From an uncultured Acidovorax sp. (GTDB taxonomy: Bacteria > Pseudomonadota > Gammaproteobacteria > Burkholderiales > Burkholderiaceae_C), in the NCBI GenBank assembly GCA_913774625.1, contig CAJYHL010000016.1, positions 1 through 64,000 on the forward strand: DNA of 64,000 nt, read 5' to 3'. The notes under the pieces are model-generated. The model worked only from the letters and a program-made list of their open reading frames with translations. It was not told where the DNA came from and made no database searches. Of this stretch, positions 51,208-60,085 are shown piece by piece. Position numbers and translations under genes: made by a program. The number at the start of each line of letters is the position of its first letter. Within the stretch, counting starts at the first letter, position 1.

Positions 51208-51427
51208 GTCGTACTCCGGGACTCGATGGTGGAATTTTCACGCTGGCGAGTGACTGCCTCGGTGCTGTCCAGGGTATCTCCTTAGCAAGGGACCAGACTG
51301 TTCGATAAGGCGCGAGACGAACGGATAAGCGAGAGCCGAGCTCCGATCCTAAAGTTGACTCCGGAGCGCGCCGCATCGCCCTGACAGGCTGGTGCGCCGA
51401 CCTTGCAACTCTCTGGAGAAAGAAACC

Positions 51428-52297
51428 ATGCGCCTTGCCGCCTATCTTGTGGATGCGGTTCCCCGCGTCGGATGTGCCGACCCCAGCGGGAAAACGCTGT
51501 CCGCACTCGATGTCTCCCCCAGCGACGCAGCCCGTGGCGTCCTGCCGCTTATCCAAGCCAAGGCGCAGGGGCTGCCTCTGCCGGCTTCCACGGGTGAGAC
51601 CCACGCAGTGGCAGATGTGCGGTTGCTCGCCCCGCTGCCCAGGCCGCTACGCAACGTGTGGTGCGTGGGCCGTAACTACCACGCGCATGCCAAGGAGTTG
51701 TCGGCGTCCGTGTTCAAGGACAACGACGCCAACCCCGAGTCGTGGCCCATCGTGTTCACCAAGGTGCCCGAATGCGTGGTCGGCCCGCACGACGCCGTGC
51801 AGTTGCCGGCCGGCGTGTCCGAGCAGATTGACTACGAGGCCGAACTGGCCGTGGTGATCGGCCGCGGCGGCAAGAACATCGCCCGTGCCGATGCGCTGCA
51901 GCATGTCTTCGGCTACACGATCGTCAACGACGTGACCGCGCGCGACGTGCAGATGCGCCACCAGCAGTGGGACATGGGCAAGTCGTTCGACACGTTCTGC
52001 CCGATGGGCCCCTGGATCGTGACGGCCGACGAACTGGACGGCACGCTCACCCGCGTGCGCTGCTGGGTCAACGGCGAACTGCGCCAGGACGGCTCCACGG
52101 AGCAAATGATCTTCGATATCCCGACGCTGATCGAAACCGTCTCCCGCGGCATCACGCTGTACCCGGGTGATGTGATCGCTACGGGCACCCCGGCCGGAGT
52201 GGGCATGGGCCTATCGCCGCCGCGCTATCTCCGAACGGGCGACCGCGTCCGTGTCGAGATCGACGGCATCGGCTCCATCGAGAACGCATTTGTCTGA
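51428..52297 (+). CDS. fumarylacetoacetate hydrolase family protein
   Basis: A 289-residue FAH-fold enzyme. Metal ligands lie in SEQIDYEAELAVVIGRG and the following TIVNDVTARDVQ; the C-terminal YPGDVIATGTPAGVGMG is typical. Such enzymes cleave C-C bonds of or decarboxylate 1,3-dicarbonyl-like intermediates from ring catabolism. I chose the ATG at 51428 (MRLAAYLVD). First gene of an operon with an alpha/beta hydrolase and an amidohydrolase. Confidence 0.92.
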   Translation: MRLAAYLVDAVPRVGCADPSGKTLSALDVSPSDAARGVLPLIQAKAQGLPLPASTGETHAVADVRLLAPLPRPLRNVWCVGRNYHAHAKELSASVFKDNDANPESWPIVFTKVPECVVGPHDAVQLPAGVSEQIDYEAELAVVIGRGGKNIARADALQHVFGYTIVNDVTARDVQMRHQQWDMGKSFDTFCPMGPWIVTADELDGTLTRVRCWVNGELRQDGSTEQMIFDIPTLIETVSRGITLYPGDVIATGTPAGVGMGLSPPRYLRTGDRVRVEIDGIGSIENAFV

Positions 52298-52308
52298 CCG
52301 GAGGTCCC

Positions 52309-53094
52309 ATGGCGACACACATCATCGAAGGCATGACCGTGGAGGTGGCGGGCGAGGGCGAGGCGGTGCTCTGCATCCACGGCCTGGGCGGCTCCTCCAA
52401 CGTCTGGACGCCCATCGCCCAGGCGCTGCAGCCGTTGCGTCGCGTCGCTCCGGACCTGCCGGGCAGCGCGCGGTCCGGACTGCCGGACGGGACGCTGAGC
52501 GTCGGATGGCTGGCCGAGCGCATGGCCGCACTGCTGACGGCGCTGGAGCTGGATGCCGTGCACGTGGTGGCCCATTCGCTGGGCAGCATCGTCGCGCAGC
52601 ACCTGGCCACGGCGCACCCGGGGAGGGTGCGCTCGCTGGCGCTGTTCGGCCCCCTGGTAGCGCCGCCCGACGCGGGCCGGGCCGGCATCCGCGCGCGCGC
52701 CGAACTGGCGCGGCAGGGCGCCGCTGCGATGCAGGACATCGCGGACGCGATCGTGCAGGGCGCGACCAGCGCGGAAACAAAGGCCGGCAACCCTGCGGCG
52801 CTGGCCGCCATCCGCGAACTCGTCATGCGCCAGCCGCCCGAGGGCTACGCCCGCAACTGCGAGGCGCTGGCCGGAGCGCAGTCCGCCCCCATCGAGCAGT
52901 TGCGTATGCCCGTGCTGCTGGTGACGGGCGACCAAGACGGCGTGGCGCCGCCGGCGCGCGTCGAGGAAATGGCGCAGCGCATCGCGGGCGCCGAGGTGGC
53001 CGTGCTGCCCGGCTGTGGCCACTGGACGACGCTGGAGCAGCCCGGGCGCTGCATCCAGGAGCTGCAGCGCTTCCACGCACGCCTGCCGCGCTGA
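52309..53094 (+). CDS. alpha/beta hydrolase
   Basis: A 261-residue alpha/beta-fold hydrolase. The oxyanion region is CIHGLGGSSNVW; the nucleophile elbow is VVAHSLGSIVAQ, with Ala in place of the first Gly of GxSxG; the acid is in LLVTGDQDGVAPP and the His in PGCGHWTTLEQP. It resembles enol-lactone and meta-cleavage-product hydrolases. It lies 11 bp after the FAH gene. Confidence 0.9.
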   Translation: MATHIIEGMTVEVAGEGEAVLCIHGLGGSSNVWTPIAQALQPLRRVAPDLPGSARSGLPDGTLSVGWLAERMAALLTALELDAVHVVAHSLGSIVAQHLATAHPGRVRSLALFGPLVAPPDAGRAGIRARAELARQGAAAMQDIADAIVQGATSAETKAGNPAALAAIRELVMRQPPEGYARNCEALAGAQSAPIEQLRMPVLLVTGDQDGVAPPARVEEMAQRIAGAEVAVLPGCGHWTTLEQPGRCIQELQRFHARLPR

Positions 53095-53186
53095 ACGGCA
53101 TCCGGACCGGCGGTACCCCCTTCCGGCATCGGGGCGCGGCCGCGCGCCTTCCCCGGAAATCCCCCACATGGCAGAAGGAGAGAGAC

Positions 53187-54527
53187 ATGACCCGATATGC
53201 ATTCACGAACGTCCGCATCTTCGACGGCACCGGCGCCGATCCCTATCCCGGCGACGTGCTGGTCGATGGCGGCAGGATCGTGCAGGTGGCGCGCGCCCCC
53301 GGCACGGTGGACACCACGGGCGCGCGGGTGTTCGAGGGGCGGGGCCGCTTCCTCATGCCCGGCATGACCGAGGCCCACACCCATTTCTCGTGGAACGACC
53401 AGCCCTCGCTCGCGGCCATCCAGTTCATGCCGCCCGAGGAGCACATGCTCTGGTGCGTGCGCGTCGCCAAGCGCTACCTGGAGATGGGCTGGACCTCGGC
53501 CATCGGCGCGGCCGCCGCCAAGCCCCGGCTCGACGTGGTACTGCGCAACGCCATCGATGCCGGCGAATTCCCCGGGCCGCGCTACCTGGCAGGCTCGCAG
53601 GAGATCACCACCATCGGGGCCCTGGGCGACAACACCTTGCCCCACATGCCATTCGAGGAACTGAGCTTCGGCAGCGTATGCAGCGGCCCCGAGGAGATCC
53701 GCCGCTGCGCGCGCACCTTCGTCAAGTACGGGGTCGATCACCTGAAGATCAATCTGTCGGGCGAGTACATCGCGGGCCTTCCGGCGGAGATGTCGCCGTT
53801 CTCCGAGGAGGAGGTGGCGATGCTGGCGACAGAGGCCCACCGCTACGGCAAGCGCGTCGCGGCGCATGCGCGCTCCAGCGAATCGGTGAAGCTCTGCGTG
53901 CGCCACGGCATCGAGATGGTCTACCACGCGAGCTTCGCCGACGAAGAGGCGCTGGACATGCTCGAAGCTGCCAAGGACCGGCATTTCGTCGCCCCCGGCA
54001 TCGGCTGGCTGGTGCGCACCACCTACCATGCCTCCGAGTACGGCATCACCGAAGCCGTGGCCACGCAGATGGGCTACAAGCGCGAACTGGAGGTGGCATC
54101 GGACACCCTGCGCAAGATGCACCGGCGCGGCATCCGCATCCTGCCTGGTGGGGACTATGGCTTCGCCTGGATGCCGCACGGCACGAACGCCAACGACCTG
54201 CAGTACTTCGTGGACTACATCGGCATGACCCCCAAGGAGGCGCTGCTGGCGGCCACCGCCCTGGGCGGCGAGATCATGATGCGCCCCCACGAGCTGGGCA
54301 AGCTGCAGGCAGGCTACATCGCCGACATCGTGCTGGTGGATGGCGACCCGCTGGCGGACCTGTCGGTTCTCACCGATCCGGCCCGCGTGCAGCTGGTGAT
54401 GAAGGAGGGCGCGATCTTCAAGGAGTGCTCCACGCCTGCGCCCCCGCAAGCGGCCCTGCACCTGGAGGGCGGCGACCATCCGCTGCGCGAGGAGGGCGTG
54501 AAGGAGGCGCTGGCCGAGATGTCCTGA
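53187..54527 (+). CDS. amidohydrolase-family protein
   Basis: A 446-residue metal-dependent hydrolase of the amidohydrolase superfamily. Ligands: HxH in MTEAHTHFSWNDQP, the Lys in VDHLKINLSGEY (probable carboxylated lysine), His in VAAHARSSE and YHASFADE, and Asp in LPGGDYGFAW. C-terminal AGYIADIVLVDGDPLADLS is the family's closing strand. It resembles imidazolonepropionase-like and prolidase-like members; the substrate is unknown. The ATG at 53187 has AGGAGAG upstream. Third gene of the AraC-controlled set. Confidence 0.9.
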   Translation: MTRYAFTNVRIFDGTGADPYPGDVLVDGGRIVQVARAPGTVDTTGARVFEGRGRFLMPGMTEAHTHFSWNDQPSLAAIQFMPPEEHMLWCVRVAKRYLEMGWTSAIGAAAAKPRLDVVLRNAIDAGEFPGPRYLAGSQEITTIGALGDNTLPHMPFEELSFGSVCSGPEEIRRCARTFVKYGVDHLKINLSGEYIAGLPAEMSPFSEEEVAMLATEAHRYGKRVAAHARSSESVKLCVRHGIEMVYHASFADEEALDMLEAAKDRHFVAPGIGWLVRTTYHASEYGITEAVATQMGYKRELEVASDTLRKMHRRGIRILPGGDYGFAWMPHGTNANDLQYFVDYIGMTPKEALLAATALGGEIMMRPHELGKLQAGYIADIVLVDGDPLADLSVLTDPARVQLVMKEGAIFKECSTPAPPQAALHLEGGDHPLREEGVKEALAEMS

Positions 54528-54572
54528 GCTGCTGGCAGATGCCGCCGCGCCGGCGCCGCGATCCGCGCGCCT

Positions 54573-55367
54573 TCAGCCCAGCAGCAGCGCGTCGTCCGCC
54601 AGCTTCTCGCCGCGCACCTTCTCGAACATCTGCAGCAGATCGGGCACGTCCAGGCGGCTGCGCTCCTCGCCCGACACGTCCAGCACCACCTGGCCCTGGT
54701 GCAGCATCACCGTGCGCTGGCCCACGTCCAGCGCCTGGCGCATGCTGTGCGTGACCATCATGGTGGTGAGCTGGTTCTCTGCCACGATGCGCGCCGTGAG
54801 CTGCAGCACGAAGTCGGCCGTGCGCGGATCGAGCGCGGCGGTGTGCTCGTCCAGCAGCAGGATGCGCGAGGGCTGCAGCGCCGCCATCAGCAGGCTCACG
54901 GCCTGGCGCTGGCCGCCCGAGAGCAGGCCGATGCGGTCGGTGAGGCGCTTCTCCAGCCCCAGGCCCAGCGTGGCCAGGCGTTCGCGGAAGGTCTCGCGCT
55001 GCTGCGCCTTCACCGCGCCGCGCAGGCCGCGCAGCGTGCCGCGCTGCTGGGCGAGCGCCATGTTCTCTTCGATGGTCAGGTCTTCGCAGGTGCCGGCCAT
55101 CGGGTCCTGGAAGACGCGCGCCACGCGCTGGGCGCGCGCCCAGACGGGCTGGCGGGTGACGTCATCGCCGTCGATGGCGATGTGGCCCGTGTCCACCGAC
55201 AGGTCGCCCGAAATGGCGTTCAGGAAGGTGGATTTGCCGGCCCCGTTGGAGCCGATGACGGTGACGAACTGCCCGGCCGGGATGTCCAGCGACATGCCGC
55301 GCAGTGCGCGCGTCTCGATGGGCGTGCCGGGGTTGAAGGTGATGTGCAGGTCTTGTGCGCTCAGCAT
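54573..55367 (-). CDS. ABC transporter ATPase (TrpZ-like)
   Basis: A 264-residue ATPase: Walker A GSNGAGKST, signature LSGGQRQAVSLLM, Walker B ILLLDEHTAALDP. It lies 15 bp after the permease gene and powers the importer of the three-gene set. Similar to ATPases of the ABC_sub_bind group linked with tryptophan/tyrosine uptake. Confidence 0.93.
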   Translation of the reverse strand: MLSAQDLHITFNPGTPIETRALRGMSLDIPAGQFVTVIGSNGAGKSTFLNAISGDLSVDTGHIAIDGDDVTRQPVWARAQRVARVFQDPMAGTCEDLTIEENMALAQQRGTLRGLRGAVKAQQRETFRERLATLGLGLEKRLTDRIGLLSGGQRQAVSLLMAALQPSRILLLDEHTAALDPRTADFVLQLTARIVAENQLTTMMVTHSMRQALDVGQRTVMLHQGQVVLDVSGEERSRLDVPDLLQMFEKVRGEKLADDALLLG

Positions 55368-55382
55368 GGTGCGGTCTCCTTC

Positions 55383-56270
55383 TCAGCGCTGTTTCGACGC
55401 GAGCTTGCGTTTGATCTGGGGGATCACCAACGCGACCGTCACCAGCACGGCGGTGACCAGATTCAGGTCCTGCGCCTTCAGCCCGATGAAGTCACTGTTG
55501 AGCGCCAGCGCGATGAAGAAGCGATAGACGATGGCGCCGATGATGACGGCGAGCGTCGCCCATACCATGCGGCGCGAGGGCAGGATGCTCTCGCCCACGA
55601 TCACGGCCGCCAGGCCGATCACGATGGTGCCGATGCCCATGGAAATGTCCGAGCCGCCCTGGGTCTGCGCGAAGAGGGCGCCGGCGAGGGCCACCAGCGC
55701 GTTCGACACGGCCATGCCCAGCAGCACCATGGCGCCGGTGTTCACGCCCTGGGCGCGGGCCATGCGGGCATTGGAGCCGGTGGCGCGGATGGCCAGGCCC
55801 CGCTCGGTGGCGAAGAACCAGTCCATGGCCAGCTTGGCGATGATCACGATCACCAGCAGCAGGGCGGGGCGGGCGACGTAGTCGGCCATGCCTTCGGGCT
55901 GCAGCAGCGTGAAGAGGGTGGGGTCGTTGATCAGCGGCACGTTGGGGCCACCCATGATGCGCAGGTTGATGGAGTAGAGGGCGATCATCATCAGGATGCT
56001 GGCCAGCAGATCCATGATCTTGAGTTTGACGTTGAGCAAGCCGGTGATGAGGCCCGCGCCCGCGCCGGCCGCCGTGGCCGCGAGCGTCGCCACATAGGGG
56101 TTGGTGCCCGTGGAGATGAGCACCGCGCAGACCGCGCCGCCCAGCGGGAAGCTGCCGTCCACCGTCAGGTCGGGAAAGCGCAGCAGCCGGAACGAGATGA
56201 AGACACCCAGCGCGACCAGGCTGAAGATCAGCCCGATCTCGACGGCGCCGAGCAGGGAGAAGAGGGACAT
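55383..56270 (-). CDS. ABC transporter permease (TrpY-like)
   Basis: A 295-residue permease of the branched-chain-like class with about eight helices (LGAVEIGLIFSLVALGVFIS at the start; VDGSFPLGGAVCAVLISTG). Middle gene of the importer. Length and partner genes fit the TrpXYZ-type layout. Confidence 0.92.
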   Translation of the reverse strand: MSLFSLLGAVEIGLIFSLVALGVFISFRLLRFPDLTVDGSFPLGGAVCAVLISTGTNPYVATLAATAAGAGAGLITGLLNVKLKIMDLLASILMMIALYSINLRIMGGPNVPLINDPTLFTLLQPEGMADYVARPALLLVIVIIAKLAMDWFFATERGLAIRATGSNARMARAQGVNTGAMVLLGMAVSNALVALAGALFAQTQGGSDISMGIGTIVIGLAAVIVGESILPSRRMVWATLAVIIGAIVYRFFIALALNSDFIGLKAQDLNLVTAVLVTVALVIPQIKRKLASKQR

Positions 56271-56294
56271 GGCAGAGGGCCTTGCAAAAGCAAA

Positions 56295-56348
56295 GCAGGA
56301 GCCGAAGCTCCTGCGGTCATGGGGGTGCTTGCGGCACGTGCCGCAAGC
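56295..56348 (-). terminator. two hairpins between the binding-protein and permease genes
   Basis: GCTTGCGGCACGTGCCGCAAGC (56327-56348) is a perfect 22 nt palindrome; GCAGGAGC-TTCG-GCTCCTGC (56314-56295 on the minus strand) follows, then TTTGCTTTTGC. Together they look like an attenuating terminator that would let the binding protein be made in excess over the permease and ATPase. Confidence 0.6.
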
Positions 56349-56361
56349 GCAGCCGTGAACC

Positions 56362-57330
56362 TTACTTCACGATATGGGCGGCGGACTTGATGAACGCGTC
56401 GGAGAGCTTCACGCCCTGCTTTTCAGCGGCGCCGGGGTTCACCGTCAGCTCCAGCTTGGTGCTGATCTCGGGCTTGATGTCGCCGGGCTTTTCGCCCTTG
56501 AGCACGCGCACCACCATGCGGCCGGTCTGCTCGCCCAGGTCGCGGTAGTTGATGCCGAAGGAAGCGATCGCGCCGCGCTTGACGCTGTCGGCATCGGCCG
56601 CCACCAGGGGCAGCTTGGCTTCCTGGCCGACCTTGACCAGCGATTCGTAGGCCGAGACCACGTTGTTGTCGGTGCTGGTGTAGATCACGTCGGCCTTGCC
56701 GATCAGGCTGCGCGCGGCGCTGCCCACATCGACCGAGCGGGGCGCGGCGGCCTCGACCAGGGTCATGCCCATCTTGGGCAGCAGGGCCTTGAGTTCCTTG
56801 ACCACCACGGCGGAGTTGGCCTCGCCGGGGTTGTAGACCACGCCCACGCGCTTGGCATTGGGCACGACCTGCTTGACCAGTTCCATCTGCTTGTCCAGTG
56901 CCAGCAGGTCGGAGACGCCCGTCACGTTGGTCTTGCTGGGCTCCCAGTCCTTGACCAGCTTGGCGGCGACCGGGTCGGTCACGGCCGAGAAGATCACCGG
57001 CACCGTCCTGGTGGCGGCGACCACGGCCTGGGCCGAGGGCGTGGCGATGGCGACGATGGCGTCGGGCTGGTCGCCCACGAACTTGCGCGCGATCTGCGCG
57101 GCCGTGCCGGTGTTGCCCTGGGCGCTCTGGTACTGCCACTTGAGCGTCTTGCCCTCTTCGTAGCCGGCGGCGGCCAGGCTGGCCTTCACGCCGTCGCGGA
57201 TGGCGTCCAGCGCCGGGTGTTCGACGATGGCCGTCACGGCCACGGACTTCTGCTGGGCCTGCGCCAGCGGAGCGGCGGCCGCCAGGGCCAGGGCGATGGC
57301 GCCGAGGGGCGCCCAGGACGATTGCTTCAT
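56362..57330 (-). CDS. ABC transporter substrate-binding protein (TrpX-like)
   Basis: A 322-residue periplasmic protein of the ABC_sub_bind family. The signal peptide ends near residue 25 (LALAAAAPLAQA). Family stretches: SVAVTAIVEHPALDAIRDGV, ANSAVVVKELKALLPKMGMT and IYTSTDNNVVSAYESL, with the C-terminal GRMVVRVLKGEKPGDI. First gene of the importer; the ligand may be an aromatic amino acid by analogy. Confidence 0.93.
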   Translation of the reverse strand: MKQSSWAPLGAIALALAAAAPLAQAQQKSVAVTAIVEHPALDAIRDGVKASLAAAGYEEGKTLKWQYQSAQGNTGTAAQIARKFVGDQPDAIVAIATPSAQAVVAATRTVPVIFSAVTDPVAAKLVKDWEPSKTNVTGVSDLLALDKQMELVKQVVPNAKRVGVVYNPGEANSAVVVKELKALLPKMGMTLVEAAAPRSVDVGSAARSLIGKADVIYTSTDNNVVSAYESLVKVGQEAKLPLVAADADSVKRGAIASFGINYRDLGEQTGRMVVRVLKGEKPGDIKPEISTKLELTVNPGAAEKQGVKLSDAFIKSAAHIVK

Positions 57331-57418
57331 GGTGTCTGTCTGCTTTCGGGGTCAGGGGAGAAGCGCCGTGCTTCCATGGCGAAAGAGGCCGCCAGCGCAG
57401 GTGTTACCTGCGCCAGCA

Positions 57419-57435
57419 GCTATCTTTTCAGTAGC
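57419..57435. repeat. dispersed palindromic repeat copy
   Basis: GCTATCTTTTCAGTAGC in the spacer between the ABC importer and the ETF-QO gene; one base different from the copy in gcvP. Confidence 0.65.
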
Positions 57436-57459
57436 GTTGCGGCAGGGGCTATTGTCGCC

Positions 57460-59166
57460 TTACATGCCGGAGTAGTTCGGGCCGCCGCCGCCTTCGGGGG
57501 TGACCCAGACGATGTTCTGCGTCGGGTCCTTGATGTCGCAGGTCTTGCAGTGCACGCAGTTCTGCGCGTTGATCTGCAGGCGCTGGGCCGCGCCGCCCTG
57601 GGCTTCGTCGGGCACGAATTCATACACGCCCGCCGGGCAGTAGCGGGCCTCGGGGCCGGCGTACTTGGCGAGGTTGATGTCCACCGGCACGCTGGCGTCC
57701 TTGAGCGTCAGGTGGGCGGGCTGGTTCTCGGCGTGGTTGGTGTTGCTGATGAACACGCTGGAGAGCCGGTCGAAGGTGAGCTTGCCGTCGGGCTTGGGAT
57801 AGACGATGGGCTTGCACTCGGCCGCGGGCTTCAGGTAGGCGTGGTCGGGCTTGTCGCGGTGCAGCGTCCAGGGGATGTTGCCCTTGAGCACGAACTGCTC
57901 GATGCCGTTCATCAGCGTGGCCGTGACCAGGCCCTTCTTGAACCAGGCCTTGAAGTTGCGCGCCTTGTTGAGTTCGGCGTAGAGCCAGCTCTTCTCGAAG
58001 GCTTCCGGATAGGCGCCCAGCTCGTCGTGCTGGCGGCCGGCCTGGATGGCGTCGTAGGCGGCCTCGGCGGCCAGCATGCCGGTCTTGATGGCGGCGTGGC
58101 TGCCCTTGATGCGGCTCACGTTCAGGAAGCCCGCGTCGCAGCCCACCAGGGCGCCGCCCGGGAACACGAACTTGGGCAGCGACAGCAGGCCGCCGGCCGT
58201 GATGGCGCGCGCGCCGTAGCCGATGCGCTTGGCCGGCTTGATGCCCTTGGCTTCGTCGCCTTCCAGGTAGTAGCGGATGTTGGGGTGGGTCTTCCAGCGC
58301 TGGAATTCCTCGAACGGGCTTAGATAGGGGTTGGAATAGTCCAGCCCGGTGATGAAGCCCAGGGTGACCTTGTTGTCTTCCGCGTGGTAGAGGAAGGCGC
58401 CGCCGTAGGTGTCGGCGTCCATGGGCCAGCCGGCGGTGTGCATCACGAAGCCGGGCTGGTGCACCTTGGGGTCGATCTCCCAGAGCTCCTTCACGCCGAT
58501 GCCGTAGGTCTGCGGATCGCGCCCTTCGTCGAGCTTGTAGCGGGCGATGAGCTGCTTGCCCAGGTGGCCGCGCGCGCCCTCCGCGAAGATCGTGTACTTG
58601 GCGTGCAGCTCCATGCCCAACTGGAAGTCGGCGGTGGGCTCCCCGTCCTTGCCCACGCCCATGTTGCCGGTGGCCACGCCCTTGACGGATCCGTCCTCGT
58701 TGTAGAGCACTTCGGCCGCCGGGAAGCCCGGGAAGATCTCCACGCCCAGCTCCTCGGCTTGCTGCGCCAGCCAGCGGACCACGTTGCCCAGGCTGACGAT
58801 GTAGTTGCCGTGGTTCTGGAAGCACTGCGGCAGCAGGAAGTTGGGCGTGCGCCAGGACGACTTCTCGCCCAGGAAGATCATGGCGTCGTCGGTGACGGGC
58901 TGGTTCAGGGGAGCGCCCTTGTCCTTCCAGTCGGGAATCAGCTCGGTCAGCGCCTTCGGGTCCATGATGGCGCCCGAGAGAATGTGCGCGCCGGGCTCGG
59001 AGCCCTTTTCCAGCACCACCACGGACAGCTCCTGCCCCTTCTCGGCGGCCAGCTGCTTCAGGCGGATGGCGGTGGACAGACCCCCGGGGCCGCCGCCGAC
59101 CACGACCACGTCGTATTCCATGGCTTCGCGCGGGCCGTACGTGCTGAGAATTTCGTCTTTCGTCAT
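57460..59166 (-). CDS. electron transfer flavoprotein-ubiquinone oxidoreductase
   Basis: A 568-residue membrane-associated flavoprotein that passes electrons from ETF to ubiquinone. FAD binding: VVVGGGPGGLSTAIRL (residues 21-36); the C-terminal 4Fe-4S site is CVHCKTCDIKDPTQNI with an earlier Cys in ARYCPAGVYEF. I chose the ATG at 59166 (MTKDEILSTYGP). It is divergent from an SDR gene. ETF subunits are not in the window. Confidence 0.96.
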   Translation of the reverse strand: MTKDEILSTYGPREAMEYDVVVVGGGPGGLSTAIRLKQLAAEKGQELSVVVLEKGSEPGAHILSGAIMDPKALTELIPDWKDKGAPLNQPVTDDAMIFLGEKSSWRTPNFLLPQCFQNHGNYIVSLGNVVRWLAQQAEELGVEIFPGFPAAEVLYNEDGSVKGVATGNMGVGKDGEPTADFQLGMELHAKYTIFAEGARGHLGKQLIARYKLDEGRDPQTYGIGVKELWEIDPKVHQPGFVMHTAGWPMDADTYGGAFLYHAEDNKVTLGFITGLDYSNPYLSPFEEFQRWKTHPNIRYYLEGDEAKGIKPAKRIGYGARAITAGGLLSLPKFVFPGGALVGCDAGFLNVSRIKGSHAAIKTGMLAAEAAYDAIQAGRQHDELGAYPEAFEKSWLYAELNKARNFKAWFKKGLVTATLMNGIEQFVLKGNIPWTLHRDKPDHAYLKPAAECKPIVYPKPDGKLTFDRLSSVFISNTNHAENQPAHLTLKDASVPVDINLAKYAGPEARYCPAGVYEFVPDEAQGGAAQRLQINAQNCVHCKTCDIKDPTQNIVWVTPEGGGGPNYSGM

Positions 59167-59267
59167 GGGTTGTCTCTTGGTGATTTGATAATCGTCGAGG
59201 GGCAGCGAGGGTTCAGGCCATGCCTGACTGGGTCTGCGCCGATTGTATGCATGGGAGCGCAACAATC

Positions 59268-59279
59268 GAACGATCGTTC
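59268..59279. promoter_or_regulatory. palindromic operator between the ETF-QO and SDR genes
   Basis: GAACGATCGTTC, a perfect 12 bp palindrome 23 bp before the SDR start and about 100 bp before the ETF-QO start. It resembles TetR-family operators of the AACGxxCGTT type that control fatty-acid degradation genes. Confidence 0.55.
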
Positions 59280-59302
59280 TTTTTTTGAGGGAGATACCGA
59301 AA

Positions 59303-60085
59303 ATGGCTTACAGCATCGACCTCTCCGGCCGGGTGGCCTTCATCACCGGGGCCTCCAGCGGCCTGGGGGCGCAGGCCGCGCGCACGCTGGCCCGGGCCGG
59401 CGCGGGCGTGGTGCTGGCCAGCCGCGACCTGGAGAAGCTCAAGGAGCTGCGCGCGCGCATCGAGGGCGAGGGCGGCGACGCCCACGTGGTGGCGCTGGAC
59501 GTGACCGACCACGACTCCATCCGCGCGGCCGTGGCCCATGCCGAGACCGAGATGGGCTCCATCGACATCCTGGTCAACAACTCGGGTGTCTCCACCTCGC
59601 AGCGCATCGAGGACGTCACGCCCGAGGACTTCGACTACGTCTTCGCCACCAATGCGCGCGGCGCCTTCTTCGTCGCGCAGGAAGTCGGCCGCCGCATGCT
59701 GGCGCGCTCGCGCGGCGCGGCGCCGGGCAGCTTCACCGGCGGGCGCATCATCAACATCGCCTCCATGGCCGGCCTCAAGGTCATTCCGCAGATCGGCGCC
59801 TACAGCATGAGCAAGGCGGCGGTGCTGCACATGACGCGCGCCATGGCGCTCGAATGGGGCCGCCACGGCATCAACGTGAACGCCATCTGCCCGGGCTACA
59901 TCGCCACCGACCTGAACCAGCACCACTGGCAGACCGAGCAGGGCCGCAAGTTGCTGGACATGCTGCCGCGCAAGCGCCTGGGCGAGCCGCACGACCTGGA
60001 CGCGCTCATCGTCATGCTGGCCAGCGACCAGAGCCATTTCGTCAACGGCGCGGTGATCGCGGCCGACGACGGCTTCGCGCTCTGA
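59303..60085 (+). CDS. short-chain dehydrogenase/reductase
   Basis: A 260-residue classical SDR: TGASSGLG cofactor loop, DVTDHDS, NNSGVS (a variant of NNAG), catalytic Ser in IASMAG, YSMSK as YxxxK, and PGYIATDLN. It resembles 3-oxoacyl/3-hydroxyacyl SDRs. I chose the ATG at 59303, after GGGAG. Its TGA overlaps the ATG of the exporter gene (TGATG). Confidence 0.93.
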   Translation: MAYSIDLSGRVAFITGASSGLGAQAARTLARAGAGVVLASRDLEKLKELRARIEGEGGDAHVVALDVTDHDSIRAAVAHAETEMGSIDILVNNSGVSTSQRIEDVTPEDFDYVFATNARGAFFVAQEVGRRMLARSRGAAPGSFTGGRIINIASMAGLKVIPQIGAYSMSKAAVLHMTRAMALEWGRHGINVNAICPGYIATDLNQHHWQTEQGRKLLDMLPRKRLGEPHDLDALIVMLASDQSHFVNGAVIAADDGFAL

